Positions 1 through 13,105 of a stretch of 64,000 nucleotides of DNA are shown in pieces (the first letter of the stretch is position 1; the number at the start of each line of letters is the position of its first letter). The notes beneath the pieces were generated by a model, which had not been told where the DNA came from, did no database searches, and saw only the letters and a list, made by a program, of their open reading frames with translations. This DNA is from Nymphaea colorata. Its lineage: Eukaryota > Streptophyta > Magnoliopsida > Nymphaeales > Nymphaeaceae. The position numbers were made by a program, and so were the translations under genes. Where the stretch lies: assembly GCF_008831285.2 (NCBI RefSeq), contig NC_045139.1, positions 974,204 through 1,038,203 on the forward strand, read 5' to 3'.

Positions 1-1644
1 GAGAGCAGTCTCTGCTAGAATGGCTGAGAAATTTTGAATGCTGGATCAGTTTCTGCATGTTGGCAGTGAAATTTTGATGCGATCATCTTATTTAACCAGT
101 TTGAGTTCTTAGAGTGAGCATTGCGCGATTGGTTGATTCTGTCGGATAGAAGGTGTTGTCATTGGTGGTGGCACCGGATTTGCTATGGAATAACCTAGAG
201 GTTTCTGCCACTACCATTATTATTTGTTCCTTTATGGGCTTCATGTAGTTGCTGGTCAAATTCCTGTTGCTTTGAGTACAAAGAGTATAAATGAGTTTGT
301 CTTGCTGACCATCTACTTACTGAGCCAGATTTCCTCTGTCTCGAATCATGTATACTAATATGGTTTTTGACTTAATTCTCTCAACTGATGTATGGGTATA
401 TTTAACCAAGTGTCTTATTTGAAAATTGTCTTTTGCAATGTTGATGGACGTTGATGGTAGAAGGCACGTTTATGGTTTGGGCACGACTTGTAGGACTTTT
501 TGCATATCAATTGTGGATTTTATAGACAATCTTTACTGGGCTATCCATTTTCGATTTCTTAAATTTGTTTCTGCACTTCTCGCCTCTTTCCTGAAAGGGT
601 TCACCATAAATTTTGTTTCATCCCCTCGAACTAGGAAATCTAAATCTATCTACTTGGACTTTTGTAGTCTTGGACTACCGCTGATTATGGAATAAAAATT
701 GTCAATTAACCTTGATATCTTTCCTTTCGAGTTACGTCCGTATATGTGCATTTTGGCACCGCATGTGCATTACCCCATCAAGCCGTCTGTAACTTTTTAG
801 CCTTGCGTAGCTTACATTTGCATGTGTTCAAAATCAATTTTCTGTAAGTGGGTTGGAAGTTCTTAGCAAGCAAAGGTTGTAGACGACTGAAGTGTGAGTG
901 CAAGTGTAATCCACCTGAGTGCAAGTGAAGGACGCAGTTGCGAGTAGGCAAGTGAAAGACGCAGTTGGGAGTAGGCAGTTTAAACAGAAATATGGTACGG
1001 GCATGTCATACGGGAGTATGTTGTCCGGGCGAGAGATGGAAAGGAAGAGCACCGTAGAACAAAGAAAAATCATGTTTCTGCTCCTGTTGCCCAAAGGTCA
1101 CTAGCAGTTATTTGTTGAAAAAAAAAGGGAACAGCAATTTCACATTAGCCTAAAGTATCTACTTAAGCAAAAAATGAACTCTACGAAAGGCCTAATAGTT
1201 TAACTAACAGGAACGGAGAAATCTGCTCCATCACTTTAGCAAAAGTGCTGTTGTCTTATTACATCTTGCTCAGTTCGAAGAAAAATTAAAAGAAACATGA
1301 CATTCACGCACTAATTTACATTTGATCGACCAGAACTCGGTCAATCTGCGCCATATACAGGGCCAACTCCAGAGGCTGCACTCATTAGGCATATCAAGTC
1401 AGGACCGGTTGCGTGTGGGCTGGCCGGAGCAGAACGTGGCCATCTCATCTGCCAAAGCCAGCATTCGCTCATTTGAGTTTTCCAACATAAGAACTCCAGG
1501 AAGCTTGCTGGACGCTTTTCAGCTTCTGTCTTTTCAGCTTATCCGTTAATGCAAGTGATTTAAGCAAAATTTTCATATTGGACTTGCTCTTAGTACCTGC
1601 GAAGGTAACATCAAACGCCTCAATTAGACAACATAAGCAAGCAG
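1..1644. other. no gene recognised; possible 3' end and downstream region of the TOM/THH1-like gene
   Basis: I see no coding exon in this stretch that I can assign to a family. Short open frames at about 426-695 and 919-1104 lack recognisable motifs and have no splice context. The segment next to 1645 probably holds the 3' untranslated region of the minus-strand TOM/THH1-like gene. It may also hold one last small coding exon, because the exon ending at 1684 stops at a good CAG|GT donor. I could not locate such an exon with confidence. Confidence 0.4.
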
Positions 1645-3196
1645 TTAACAAGGTATAATCAAGCTTTCTTTGCATGGACAAACCTGGTTCTGCGCACCAG
1701 TTGAGGTAATCCAGCGCTGAGGAGCCGGAGATGGCATCCTTCTGTCGGTGATAATGGTCGCAGGACTAGATGGTGAGACGTTAACTGTTGGCCGAGGTGG
1801 CGTGTCTCTCATGACCCACAACACTGTACTTGATGGCACAGATGAACCTAGAAGGCAATTAAGATATCAAATCATCACGTACTAATAGAAAAAAAAATGC
1901 GCTAAGAATGAGAATGTTACATAAAATAACCACAAAAATAAAAGATACGGTATGAAAATGCAGTAAACATTTAACCAAGAGACTAGATTTACAGCGAACC
2001 AAAAGATCATAAAGAAAGTGTCGATTCAGGCTTATATAAGCAGAGAATGAAACATTCAACAGTGATAAAAATTTGGTGAAACGCCAATAAAAAGACACTC
2101 GTACTCAGAAAGGCCTTTGGACGGTAAAATTTGGTCTTTCTCTTAGGGTTATCCAACACCCAGCATGAGTTTGATGCCTCTACGGCAACTTCATTTATGG
2201 ACATCACCGTTCCAACTGTTTTCGGAGGCAAAGGACTACTGCTTGATACTGTAAAGAGTTCGGAGAAGACGTTCTTGCCACATTCAAAGCTGTAACCGTA
2301 CTTTCCTCGAGTGTTCCTCCTATATGGCCACACAACTTTTTTTTCTTACTGATTAGGCTGTGCAGTTTCCTTTTCTTTTCTGAAGCGTGGGAAAATTTAG
2401 GCAGTGTAATGACAAGATAGCCATTACACTATGCTCTACAACTTGAAGGTCCCAAGTCCAAAAATGTAGCCAGGTGGAGGGGCGGCCCTTGTCTGCAGCT
2501 GCTTGTCTTGCCCTTCTTTATTCTATGTTAAATTGGTGATGTACAAGAAAACCGTTTTGACACACATTCCATGTGTGCTTCAAGAAAATTTCAGAACTGC
2601 AGAAATATAACAAACATAAACAAACCAATATTATTACAATAACAAAGAGAAGAAAGTACCTATAAAATAATATAGAATTATTAGGAGGGATGAGTATACA
2701 GCATCTGTGTCTTTAGAATGCCAATTATTCAAAACCTGTAACAAGAAGCATAATTACTTTAAAAAAATGCTCTATACTGAATTTCATAGCTATCATGAGA
2801 AGTTTTCCTCAGCATTGACCACTTACAGGAATATCTGTAACAAGAGCTATCAGAGCGCATATTGTAAAACATACAACAGAGACTGCTGCCAGTCCTGCAA
2901 CCTGCACTTGCATACAAGGTTGAAAATGTCAGAACAACAAGCAAGATGGGGGAGAATCTGGAAAACAGGTCAGATATAGATGCTTGTGAGGCTAAAATTC
3001 ATTTTTAACATCTATTGGCAGTGCTACCATTGACATAAGCTGAAGAACTCGCTCAGGAAAACCAAGGGGTTTAATGTGTCAAGAAGTACCCATATTATTA
3101 CATTAAGCAGCATAAAAATGGAATCGAATTTTCTCATGAATGTTTCTTCCACAAGTAAAAGCATTTGAACCAAATGCACAGATACAATGGAATGGG

Positions 3197-3233
<37 letters not shown>

Positions 3234-6200
3234 TTAAAGGAGGAATACTTAGAAAGGTATCTGTACAATATAGATCTACACAACATAAGTTCCCAAAACT
3301 ACCACTATTCTTATACATAAGAATACTTAAATTGGAGAAATAAATAAATAAATAATACTATGATATGTTGTCATATAAGCAATATGTTCTCATATAAACA
3401 ATTTTTCTTGTTATTTTACTTACAACATTATCCAATCAAAGTATCAAGACAACATTTCAATCTGCAGTCCACTTAAAAAGGTGGAATTGCCGAAGTATGT
3501 GTTTCATCACAGTTGACCATAATAATAATCATACAAGTTATCGGTTAAAGGCCTGAGTAGCACAGGAATCACCTTCCGGATCTCTGATGAAGCCCTTTCA
3601 GACCTCACTTTGCTCATTTTTGAGAACAATAAGGAACCTGACTTGGCAAAAAGAAAAAAAATGGGGAAATATGAATATCACAACCTTTCTAGGATATCTA
3701 TATCAACTAATTAAGCATTACAATATAATAAGAAATGGACAGCAATCTAAAATATTATGCAAAGGAAAGCAAGGAAGAGAAGACATATAGTGACCTAAGG
3801 CTATTCAGGGGTAAACATCAATAACATTCACGTTCTCACATGCAATTCACCAATGGATTTATAAATTGATTTTGTACAACTGGCGTCCTTACATCATTGG
3901 AACATGTTTGAGTTTAGCCCTTGCCCTTAGAGCAGGAAAGGCACTAAAAATAGCTTAGCACCTTATTTGTAACCATTCACTTCATTTTTCAATTTTCAAG
4001 AGAAATGTTCTAGAAAAACCACTTTAACCAACCACTTTAACCAAACATGGCTTCAATAACTTAGGAAATAGTTCCACTTCAATGCGATGCTTTTCCATCT
4101 CAAATGATAAGGAGAAACCTATCCATAGTACAAGGTGCAGACAAGAATTCAAGACCAAACTTGTCCATCAGCTTGATGTGCAAACATAAAGGGGGTCGTG
4201 TAAGCCAGAAGAGTCAACGCTTTAAGCACGTCACAGCATAAATCATTTCAAAGCATGAAAGCCACTTCATAGAGCATTGTAACTATAGATAAATTTCTAT
4301 TGATGTAGGGAGGAAAATGTGGAACAACTCAAATTGAAAAGAACATACTAGGAACTGTTTGAGAGAACTTTTGAGGATGCAATTATGGATTCAGATCCTC
4401 AAACAGAAAAAAGGGCATTTCACGCTCCCAGGATAACTGTTTGCAAGGCCCCATGAATCTCCAGCATCATACTTACCACACACCCAACATTCCAGGAATC
4501 AAGGTAGTGTGTTTCAGACACATGCAGTTAATAAACAGGAAGCTGGAAAAAACACCATAATAGTGGTAGCTGGTATAGAAACTGATAACTACCACCTATT
4601 GACAGTTTAGCTGGATTAGAGAATTGACTCAGCAAATGCACTATGAAAACGTTCTTGTCCTATGTTTTGTCAAGCTGATTACAATGGACAATAGGATTTC
4701 CACACTCCTCCCAGATAATACCCTGACAACAGGCTCTCAAACTGAACCTTAACTACAATTGTTTAGTGTGGGCAGAAAATCTGAAAGTTTATTTAATGTT
4801 ACACTGTGGAAGGAGCAATCTCTAGTGAACTAATGGTTTATCAAAGCAGGCATCATAAAAATTTGGAACAGGTGCCGGTTAATTTGCATTCACCCAGTGG
4901 AATGAAACCATCAATGGTGAACTGATGGTGGATCAAAAGTAGGTCAGAAGGAGAAGTCCTACATCTCCAGGACATGGTAAGCCTCCCAAAAAGGAAGACT
5001 CATCAGAAAACTCTTTTTGCAAACGAAACTAGCAAAAGGAGTTGTATGGAAAAATGTACTATTGATGCAATGGTACATAAGAAACAGCTAAGGCAGCCAG
5101 CAAAACATTGAGTACCATAGCATGCTAAACCCGCTGCAAGGACAAGCATCACTGCAGCAAAAAGATCCAAGTAAACCTGCAAAAAAGGATACTTAATTGA
5201 TTTAATAATGCGACAACAAGTAATAGCCTAATGGCTAATAGTTCTATGTACCAAGTAGCAAATGAGGAAGAAAAACAACTCGATGGACATCACCCATTCA
5301 TTTGCAGTTTAGGATGGACAAAACTTCATTGTAAAACCCAAAAAAGGGGTTCCTGCATATGATATGGCAATGAGTTCCTTAGAGGCTTAGACCACTGCTG
5401 GTCTGAACAACATCCCTTTCAAAAACCTCATGAATTGTTCAATTTTTCAGTTCAAGGCTAAAATGTAGGTGATATCTCGAATTTATAACATGTGCAGCTC
5501 AGTTGCTCAAGTCATGGGCCCACATCTTGATCCACATACACTCAGATCTTGCAGGCAGTCAAATATGTCCGAAGGGCAACATCTGAATGCCTAAGGATGA
5601 ATGTATGAGGACCTAAGCTTGCTCACGGCTGGCCCATGTGGCAAGGGCCACACTCCTACCTGATGTGTTTTAAGTACATAATCCTAAGCATGAGATTTAG
5701 ATCCCTGATATAAAGCAAGTGAATGAATTTCTGATCCAACCTGCCCTGCATCAGATGAGAGGGACCCTCCTCCTATCCTCTATGTCAAAAGCTAATTGAA
5801 TTTCAAAGATGCTGCAATGGTATGTTCTGTTTACATGCGATCTAAGACCAGAGCAACTGAGATAGCAAATATCTGATGATGTCAACCCAGGGTTCAAGTT
5901 CCAGTCACAAGAAATCGCACCAAACAAAATAAACAATACCATCGGTCCTGTCACACCACTGCCAAAGATAGTCAAGACTGTGTACAATGATCATAGCACC
6001 CTTACACGGTTGGCTAATGTGCTTTTAACATATATTTCTCAGATAACTGAATGCACAAGAAATCATTCTTTTATTTCTGATACTTCTTGACCAGATAAGC
6101 TAAGCCATTCACACAGGCTCAGAGCAAGTTCATGGGTTGGCTTCTGGTGTTGCTAGTCATGTGAGAACATTTTTTTGTGGGAAAAATAGATTATTTGTCA

Positions 6201-8879
6201 ACACAAAGACCGACTCTCTTCCAAAAGAATTTTTTCTCAAGCACGATCTAAGGTATCCAAGCAGGCCATGTCTATATTCTTGAAATGAAAAAACTATTGC
6301 ATCCATTAATAAACGTTTCACAAGTTTAGAAATAACTTTTAAAAGAAAATTGCAAAATCAATATATGTTGCACAATGTAGCAGATGCCCATACCCGTGCT
6401 ACCAATGATGAATCAATAGGATTCTTCCCCATGCCAACCCACACGAGCACTGCTGTTGCTATTGCTAAACAGAACAGAAATAAAGTTACCTGGAAAGGGA
6501 ATAAATATCAGAATTAGCAATGGCACCTTGGCTGGTCTCACAGCAAAAGCAGAATGCACCATAGTATTTGGATTTGAAATCCATTGATAGAGGTCAACTG
6601 GCAGCAACACAAGATAATCCTTGACACTACCTACCAGTATTACAATTTTCTGTCGGCTTCCGATATGCATGGCGAGCACAGGGCAACACTTTCTACGACT
6701 TTCTACATGCTGAACACCTGCTCTGGTTTTTGACTTTTCCATTAACAACTGGTAAATAGAATCATCTTCATCTTCCTCCACATCATTCGCCTGATGGCAA
6801 AGGTCGACCCTATAAAACAACATGATAAATGTTGTCTTGTAACAAAGCAATCCACAGTAATGAATTGCAAGATAAAGACAAAACATGTTGCACATAGAGA
6901 AAGGACAATCAATCCGAAGACATTCACAGGTCTATGTCCCTGGGATGTGAGTCCCTCAACCGAACATTTTGATAGAAATTTAATGATAATTTAGGTTCCT
7001 TGTCATAAAGAAATTTATTGGTGACTGGGCTCATCTGTCCTAAAGAGTCCAATAAAAGAAAAAGTTAGATCCCTGAATCTCTGTGAACTTGACAAGGAAC
7101 ATTAATAGTTTCATAAGCTATAGGACATCTAGAAAGATAATACATGTTTCTCCAAAAGATTGCCACTCATAAATTGTTCCTTTTGCAATGGCCATCTGAT
7201 GGTTGTCACTGTCCCAAATGTAACATTGGTGGAATCAGTTTGCAAGCATTATAACAAAGAACTTCAAAGCTTACCAGAATGACAAAAGCAGAAGAAACGT
7301 TGCAATGAAGAGAATTTGTGGAAAGGCTGCGGAAGACATGTTAAGGATATCAGGCGACAATCCCTCAACTTCAAGACGCTATTCATGAACAAGAGAAAAT
7401 CAAACTCATTATTTTAAAGTTTGAGTATGGCATAGTATACCCATGAAGATGAATCCACAAGCATGTGACCAACATGACCATCCTTTACTGTTGGCAAGAA
7501 GAGTTAGGAGAAAATAGATCATGTAACCTGCAAAACCAACAGGCATTTAAAACACATAAACAGCAAGAACAATGAAGGGCACCAAGGTGGCACAAGTCAG
7601 GTCCAAGAAATTCAAACTGAAAGGTAGGTTTTGTTGTTTTTTATACAGTTTTATGATCTTGTACTATTAGTTGAAATTAACAACACCGCCACCAGTATCT
7701 TGGACGGTTAGCGAGAAGTTTACAGGAGCTAAACATGCCAGTATGCTCTGTAGGATCGGTCATACTGACATTGGCCCGTTCCACTATACAAAATAATTTT
7801 ATGACCCTCATAACAAAACCATAAAAAGAAAGCCATACCAACATTGGAAGAGCCGATCAGTAGATGGAAAACCTGCATGAAGATACCCATTGTCATGGTG
7901 CAAGCTTGTTAAGACACAAACCTCGAATGTCAAAACCATATATTTCTAAAGTTAATGAAAAATATAGAAATCCAGTTACTTCAGCTATAGCAAGTTGAAC
8001 AGTGCAATTCAGTCTGGTTTTAGTTTGACAAACATAGTTCAGCAGACAAAATGTGAACTTAATATCCTGGACCCAACAAGGCTCGATTTGATTTTTCTAC
8101 TTCCCATGCAGAATTAACAACAACGAACAGTATAAAAAAGAAAGGATTCAAAACGCATAGAGAGATTCCGTAATGTCCAATTCACATGAGAGCTAGTAAT
8201 GTCCGCTATCAAATTAAAAGATCGTAAGCACCACATTGTGCCCATTCAATCTTTTCCAACCAATTCCAATTTCTACTCCACATCTTTAAGCCCTCAACAA
8301 ATCCACATGATTACCATGATCTCAAACTCTACGAAGAGCACCAAAAATAATCCAAATTCTAACAAATGCTCGAAATGGCGGAGGCTAGACAACAGCAATA
8401 ACAATTTCACCACCAGTCACATCTTATTTCATCCAAACATAAATTAGAAGTAAAAACACACCAAAATTATCGGAATGAACCCAGATGCAGTTCCATGAGA
8501 CAAGAAATGAAACTTTTTTCTACAATACTTCCATCGAGCTCACCTTCTGGCGCGTCCATCCGACCTGCCTATTCTGCAAATGTATCCTCAACAGCTGCAA
8601 CAAAGGAATCCAGAAATAAGAAATGATAAACGAAAAGGGAAAAGAAGAATCAAAACCAAGAAACCTAGTAGCACAATCAGAGAAAGTCAACTGAAAAACC
8701 AAACATGAGAAAAAAAAAACAAATCCAACACCTCAAAACCCTAAGGGGAGAGAGAGGGAGAGAGGGACCTGGGAGAAAGCGATGGCGGCAACAACGCCGT
8801 CGACGCATGCGAGGGAGAGAGAGGTGATGGCAGGGACGGGAGGGAGGCATCGGTCCAGCTTCCCCACTCCGTGCAGCAT
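1645..8879 (-). CDS. TOM1/TOM3/THH1-family (DUF1084) seven-transmembrane protein, 12 exons
   Basis: Plant multipass membrane protein of the TOBAMOVIRUS MULTIPLICATION 1 family, closest in my reading to TOM THREE HOMOLOG 1. Known members sit in tonoplast or endomembranes and are recruited as host factors by tobamovirus replication complexes; their native role is poorly known. Exons (minus strand): 8769-8879, 8544-8594, 7839-7872, 7441-7527, 7275-7326, 6635-6809, 6394-6489, 5116-5176, 3573-3637, 2827-2901, 2660-2735, and 1847 down to 1684 (CAG|GT donor) or to the stop at 1645. All joins have GT-AG borders and matching phases. Family blocks seen in order: GWTRQKVFHL, LLLLSFWVDLCHQ, GSRQKIVI, GMGKNPIDSS, SKVRSERASSE, ILYYFIGSS and LWVMRDTPP. 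Read to 1645 the protein has 361 residues. If the donor at 1684 is used, 349 residues precede a final exon I did not find. Only the extreme C-terminus is uncertain. Confidence 0.93.
2100..2333 (-). other. unexplained open frame inside the last intron of the TOM/THH1-like gene
   Basis: Within the intron between exons 2660-2735 and 1684-1847 there is an open minus-strand frame of about 78 codons of mixed composition, unlike the AT-rich intron around it. It has no TOM/THH1 similarity and is not needed for the gene model, which joins in frame without it. It could be a captured gene fragment or chance. I do not recognise the peptide. Confidence 0.3.
3198..3230. repeat. (TA)n microsatellite in an intron
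   Basis: About 33 bp of uninterrupted TA dinucleotides inside the intron between exons 2827-2901 and 3573-3637 of the TOM/THH1-like gene. Confidence 0.95.
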
Positions 8880-9160
8880 TTTGGCGGGAACCTGCCGGGG
8901 CAGGCCGCCGGAGTGTGCCGGAAATCGGATCGGAAAAATCCTTCTCTTCTCCTCTTCTCCACCGGATTCGCTAGCCCACGGGATATTCTACGAGGTGCAG
9001 ATGCACGCTCTTTTAGCCTAGCTCCACCTTACCACCCTTGGTCAACGGGATGTCAACTCCAGGTTGGACGAAAAAGGACATCACCTTCGACGTGGAAGGC
9101 CCTGATTGGAGGTGAAAACGGAAACCGGATTAAAGTGGATATGAGCCTGCGACGTTAGAT
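8880..9160 (-). promoter_or_regulatory. upstream region of the TOM/THH1-like gene
   Basis: GC-richer DNA immediately upstream of the start codon at 8879, followed beyond 9160 by strongly AT-rich spacer. This compositional step is typical of a plant 5' UTR and proximal promoter. I see no convincing TATA box close to the start. Open frames crossing here on either strand overlap exon 1 in other frames and are not supported as genes. Confidence 0.4.
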
Positions 9161-10638
9161 CCAGGTATCACACATCATTTAAAAATTTCCTTTTCCTTTC
9201 TCAAAATTTTTGGAAAATTTAATTCAAAGCACAATTTTTTTTTCTTGGATTGTTCATTTCATTTGAGAAGTTTCATACATTTTTAAATGTCCAGATATGA
9301 AAATCTTGAGAGAAGCTTGTGAATATATGCGGTTTTTTGTAACTTTATTTTTAAAAATGCCATGCAAGAAACGACTAGGTAAAACATTAATAAGTCAATT
9401 TAAAAAAGTATTTTTTTTTTTGGAATGAGCATTTGTTTGATAAAACATCACATTTTTAATTTGGAAAAACATGATGTGATTATAGATATTATTTTCCACA
9501 AAATAATAATACTGTGTTTTGAAATAGGTATTATAAAAGTTCCAAACTTCAAAAACACAATATTTTTCATACCAAACACCCATCAATAATCAGATTTGAT
9601 CATTTAAATCTTGTTTAATTCAGACTTAAATTTAGATTCAAATTTTCCTCTCTCTGGGTTTTTTTTTTTTTTTGCCAACCAACACCATGATTGGTAGTAC
9701 ATGTGAAACTTTTGACTTTTTCCGACTTTTTCTTTTCTCTCTCGACTATGATCACATTGGGTGTCACCTCGAAGCACCAAAATCAGACGTGGTATTCCGA
9801 GAAAATCAGAAGAAGAACATAGGTTTCTACTTTCTGCGGCACAATATGATAAAATGCTTCTCCTGTTCATCCAAAATATCGCAAAGAAGATTTTAAAAAA
9901 ATCATTTCCCTATGTTGAAAAGAAGAAGCACTATATAACTGCTTTTGTACAATGAACTTTCCCTTTTCAATTGAGTCAAAAGAGAAGTTGAGTGAATCTC
10001 AACAGATAACCACACACTAGTGCACCAGATTTCATTGCAATTTGTCAGTTGGGGCATCAACGTCATGGGGTTGCTTTCATATGCCAGTTTTCTTCATTAA
10101 TAACAACACACTACGTAACCATACAAAATTTATAAATAGCAAAAACAAATCCTGCCCACTCGCGACACCCGTTTAACTTCAATGTCATCCGATTCTCATC
10201 CCCTTCTTTATATTATATTATATATATATATATAAGTGAATGGTTGCTATGATATTCAACGTTACTCAGACATTTGATTAAGGTTTTCAATTTCATGTAA
10301 ATACATAGCTGAGAGAAGAAGATAGAAATTAATATTAATGTTCCGTTTGATGCATTGGAAAAATAATGTGCATCAAAGAAATTTGCCCCCCTTCGTACTG
10401 TTTTCCCCTGCAATATCAAACACAGGAATTCCTAGTAAAATTCCCATGCAAAAAAGTCGGGTCTTTCTAAGCTTACTTTCTTCCAAAATAATTTTACCGT
10501 TTTGTGCATCAAACGTTGCCCAAATGACAAAAATATCAATCACCTTTTTTATCTTGTTTTTTTCTTAACCATCTATTATATCAAACAACCCTTTTACATG
10601 ATTGGATAACTTTAAAAAGTCAAGTCACCATCTAATTT

Positions 10639-10721
<83 letters not shown>

Positions 10722-10967
10722 TCCAATCTCGAGTCAAGATAGATAAATAGCACATCTCATTGCATTGATCGGGGGAGCTTGTAGTGACTGAGGGCGTCAA
10801 AGACCAGGAAATGAGCTACTTAAGCATTCTTTTCATGGCTAGATCCAATATCCTGGTCTCCGTGGAAAATGAATATCACATTCTTCCTTTCATTTTCAGG
10901 AAGGAAAGATTAGGAAAATCCTATTGATTGTTGCTTTCTCCATACCTCCGAAAAAACATGAAAATAA

Positions 10968-11001
<34 letters not shown>

Positions 11002-11990
11002 TGCAATATGGCAGTCAATATCGCAGAACCTTCGATCCTATAGGAAAACAACTCAAAAGATAAAGAAGTATGTGTATGTTCGTTTGAATAAAATGGGGAT
11101 TGTCTCTAAGCAAGATGAATGAGTGGTGCCACTCTGATTCGATCAACATCCGGCTGCAATTGACAATTCAGTTTTTTAGTTTGGCTTTTAAATATAAAAA
11201 AGGTGGACCGATAGAATCATGCAGAAGATGGGTTAGGTCGCCTGCACTAGAAGATGGTTAATATTTCCTTTGTATTTAACTAAACTTTTTTCTTTAAATT
11301 TATTCTTTGGCTTTAAGCAATGAACAAATCCATGCTTGTTTATTGCTTTTGACAAATGGGGGCCAACTAGTCAACGTAGTTAAAAAAAATAGCTATTTGA
11401 ACTGCTTTTCTTTCAATAAAATGAGACAAGTACTGACTAAAAGTCAAGCATATGAAATCATAAAACTACATTGAGAATATTTTATTGTAATGACACAAAA
11501 CCAAAGAGAATATATGTATATATATATGAGAATGAATATGCCAATTGCCTGTAGTTCAGGAATGAAATTGAGAAAAAAAATAATTTAAATAATAGATAAA
11601 GTTTTTTCTGTTTAAGAAAACTATGAAGACTTATTAGAAAAAATGAAGACTTTGAGCTTCCGGATGAAGAATCTCACTAGTGATCGAATGCGCGTGGGGA
11701 CGTTGACTGCCACTGCGTAAAGGAATGAAGAATTATATCAAAATGAAAAGTTTACACAAACACGCTCGGCTTTTGAAAATCCTTCGAAAAACTACATTTT
11801 GATAGAATCAGCAGCCTATTTTACCACCTTTTTTATATGGAATTCAGGGAGTTAAGAGTAATGTACTTAATCTTGGGCTTGCTTTTGCGGTCCCTTTAAA
11901 AATTGAAGGGCTTTCTGTAAAATTCTGGTGGCCAAGATTGCACCATCCTGGACCCTTCCGTTGGACGTGTGAGATGACGACTTGTAGTTG
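9161..11990. other. AT-rich intergenic spacer with microsatellites, no gene seen
   Basis: No exon-like frame with recognisable motifs. The stretch contains poly-T runs (for example 9659-9674), short (TA)n tracts near 10206-10234 and 10972-10998, and a long (TA)n tract listed separately. Confidence 0.6.
10648..10719. repeat. long (TA)n microsatellite
   Basis: About 72 bp of pure alternating T and A, preceded by a short (CA)n run. It is among the longest TA tracts in the window and can form a hairpin. Its length in the assembly may be unreliable. Confidence 0.95.
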
Positions 11991-12059
11991 TAGCGTGCAC
12001 CACTCGGCACGCGCTTCCTTTAATTGACTTGGACCGAGAGAATCCGAACCTTGTTAGTG

Positions 12060-12790
12060 GACCCGGTTTACTTTTCTGCTGCGGCCGCCGGACCGGCCAG
12101 GCTTGGGGCGCCTGGACCTAGGACTGGCTTGGCTACGGCAAAGTTGGCCGAAAAGCTGACCTGCTTTGGCTGGGTCTGGTATGTTGACTCCAGACTCATA
12201 TGGAGCCCATTTGCCGGTTGGGTAGGTGTAGACTGGAACCAACTTCGTCGGACTCCGGTAGGTTGTCTGGCAGCCGAAGCGGCCAGGCTGGGGGTGCCTG
12301 GACCTAGGACTGGCTTGGCTAGGGCAAAGTTGGCCGAAAAACTGACCTGCTTTGGCTGGGTCTGGTATGCTGACTCCAAACTTATATGGAGCCCATTTGC
12401 CAGTTGGGTAGGTGTAGACTGGAACCAACTCTGCCAGACTCCGTTAGGCGGTCCGGCAGCCGGACCGGCCAGGTTAGAGTAAAATTGGCCGAAAAACTGA
12501 CCTGCTTTGGCTGGGTCTGGTATGTTGAATCCAAACTCATATGGAGCCCATTTGCCGGTTGGGTAGGTGCAGACTGGAACCAGCTTTGGGTGCAGAACAT
12601 GATCCGGAGCTGTCTTCAGTAGACCGGCTGAGGCCCGGCCAGGTAAAACAGGTTGTGCCTGGACCTAGGTCAGGGTTGGTAAAGTTGGCCGGAGAACTCG
12701 CCGGCTCCGGCTCGGTCTGGTACGTTTAACTACAGGCTCATATCGAACCCAGTTACAAGTTGGCCATCCGCCGACTGTAACTTAATTAGC
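12060..12790. repeat. GC-rich tandem repeat array, 186-bp unit, about four copies
   Basis: The same block recurs with its TTGGCCG marker at about 12144, 12330, 12486 and 12685. The first spacing is exactly 186 bp; the later ones are about 155 and 200 bp because of indels. Each unit runs from a GGACCTAGG-type segment through a CTGACCTGCTTTGGCTGGGTCTGGTA-like core to a GGTAGGTGTAGACTGGAACC-like end. Copies 1 and 2 are nearly identical, copy 3 is shortened and copy 4 is degenerate. Since 186 is a multiple of three, frames of more than 100 codons stay open on both strands. I read this as a low-copy minisatellite rather than a repeat protein gene. Confidence 0.85.
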
Positions 12791-13105
12791 CGGCCCTGTG
12801 GAAAACGACCAAGTTCATGAAAACCATTGATTTCATAAACTTGAGCAGCATCGATCTTTCTGACCTGAACATTGGTGATAGAGAGAAGGGAGATTGAATA
12901 AACTTCTTTCAAATTTACATCCGATTCGTTCTGCGATTTACAGAGAAACAGAACTCTAGAAAAAATCATAAGAAAAATAAAGATGAACAAGAAATTAACA
13001 TCGCTGGGATGAACCAGTGACGATCGCCCTCTTCATGCAATCCCAGCGCCAACACAATGATACGGCGTAACCAAACCGCGTCGCCGTTTGGGGTCTCGCC
13101 TTTGA

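Noticed and set aside
10612-10800. Frame encoding alternating Ile-Tyr
   Set aside because: Pure translation of a (TA)n microsatellite. The same applies to similar frames at 17719, 22647, 32737, 38997 and 58117.
12024-12482. 152-codon plus-strand open frame (and 103-124-codon minus-strand frames) over the tandem array
   Set aside because: The frames stay open because the repeat unit is a multiple of three and GC-rich. Three frames are open at once, indels in the third and fourth units break periodicity, and no start context or family similarity was seen.
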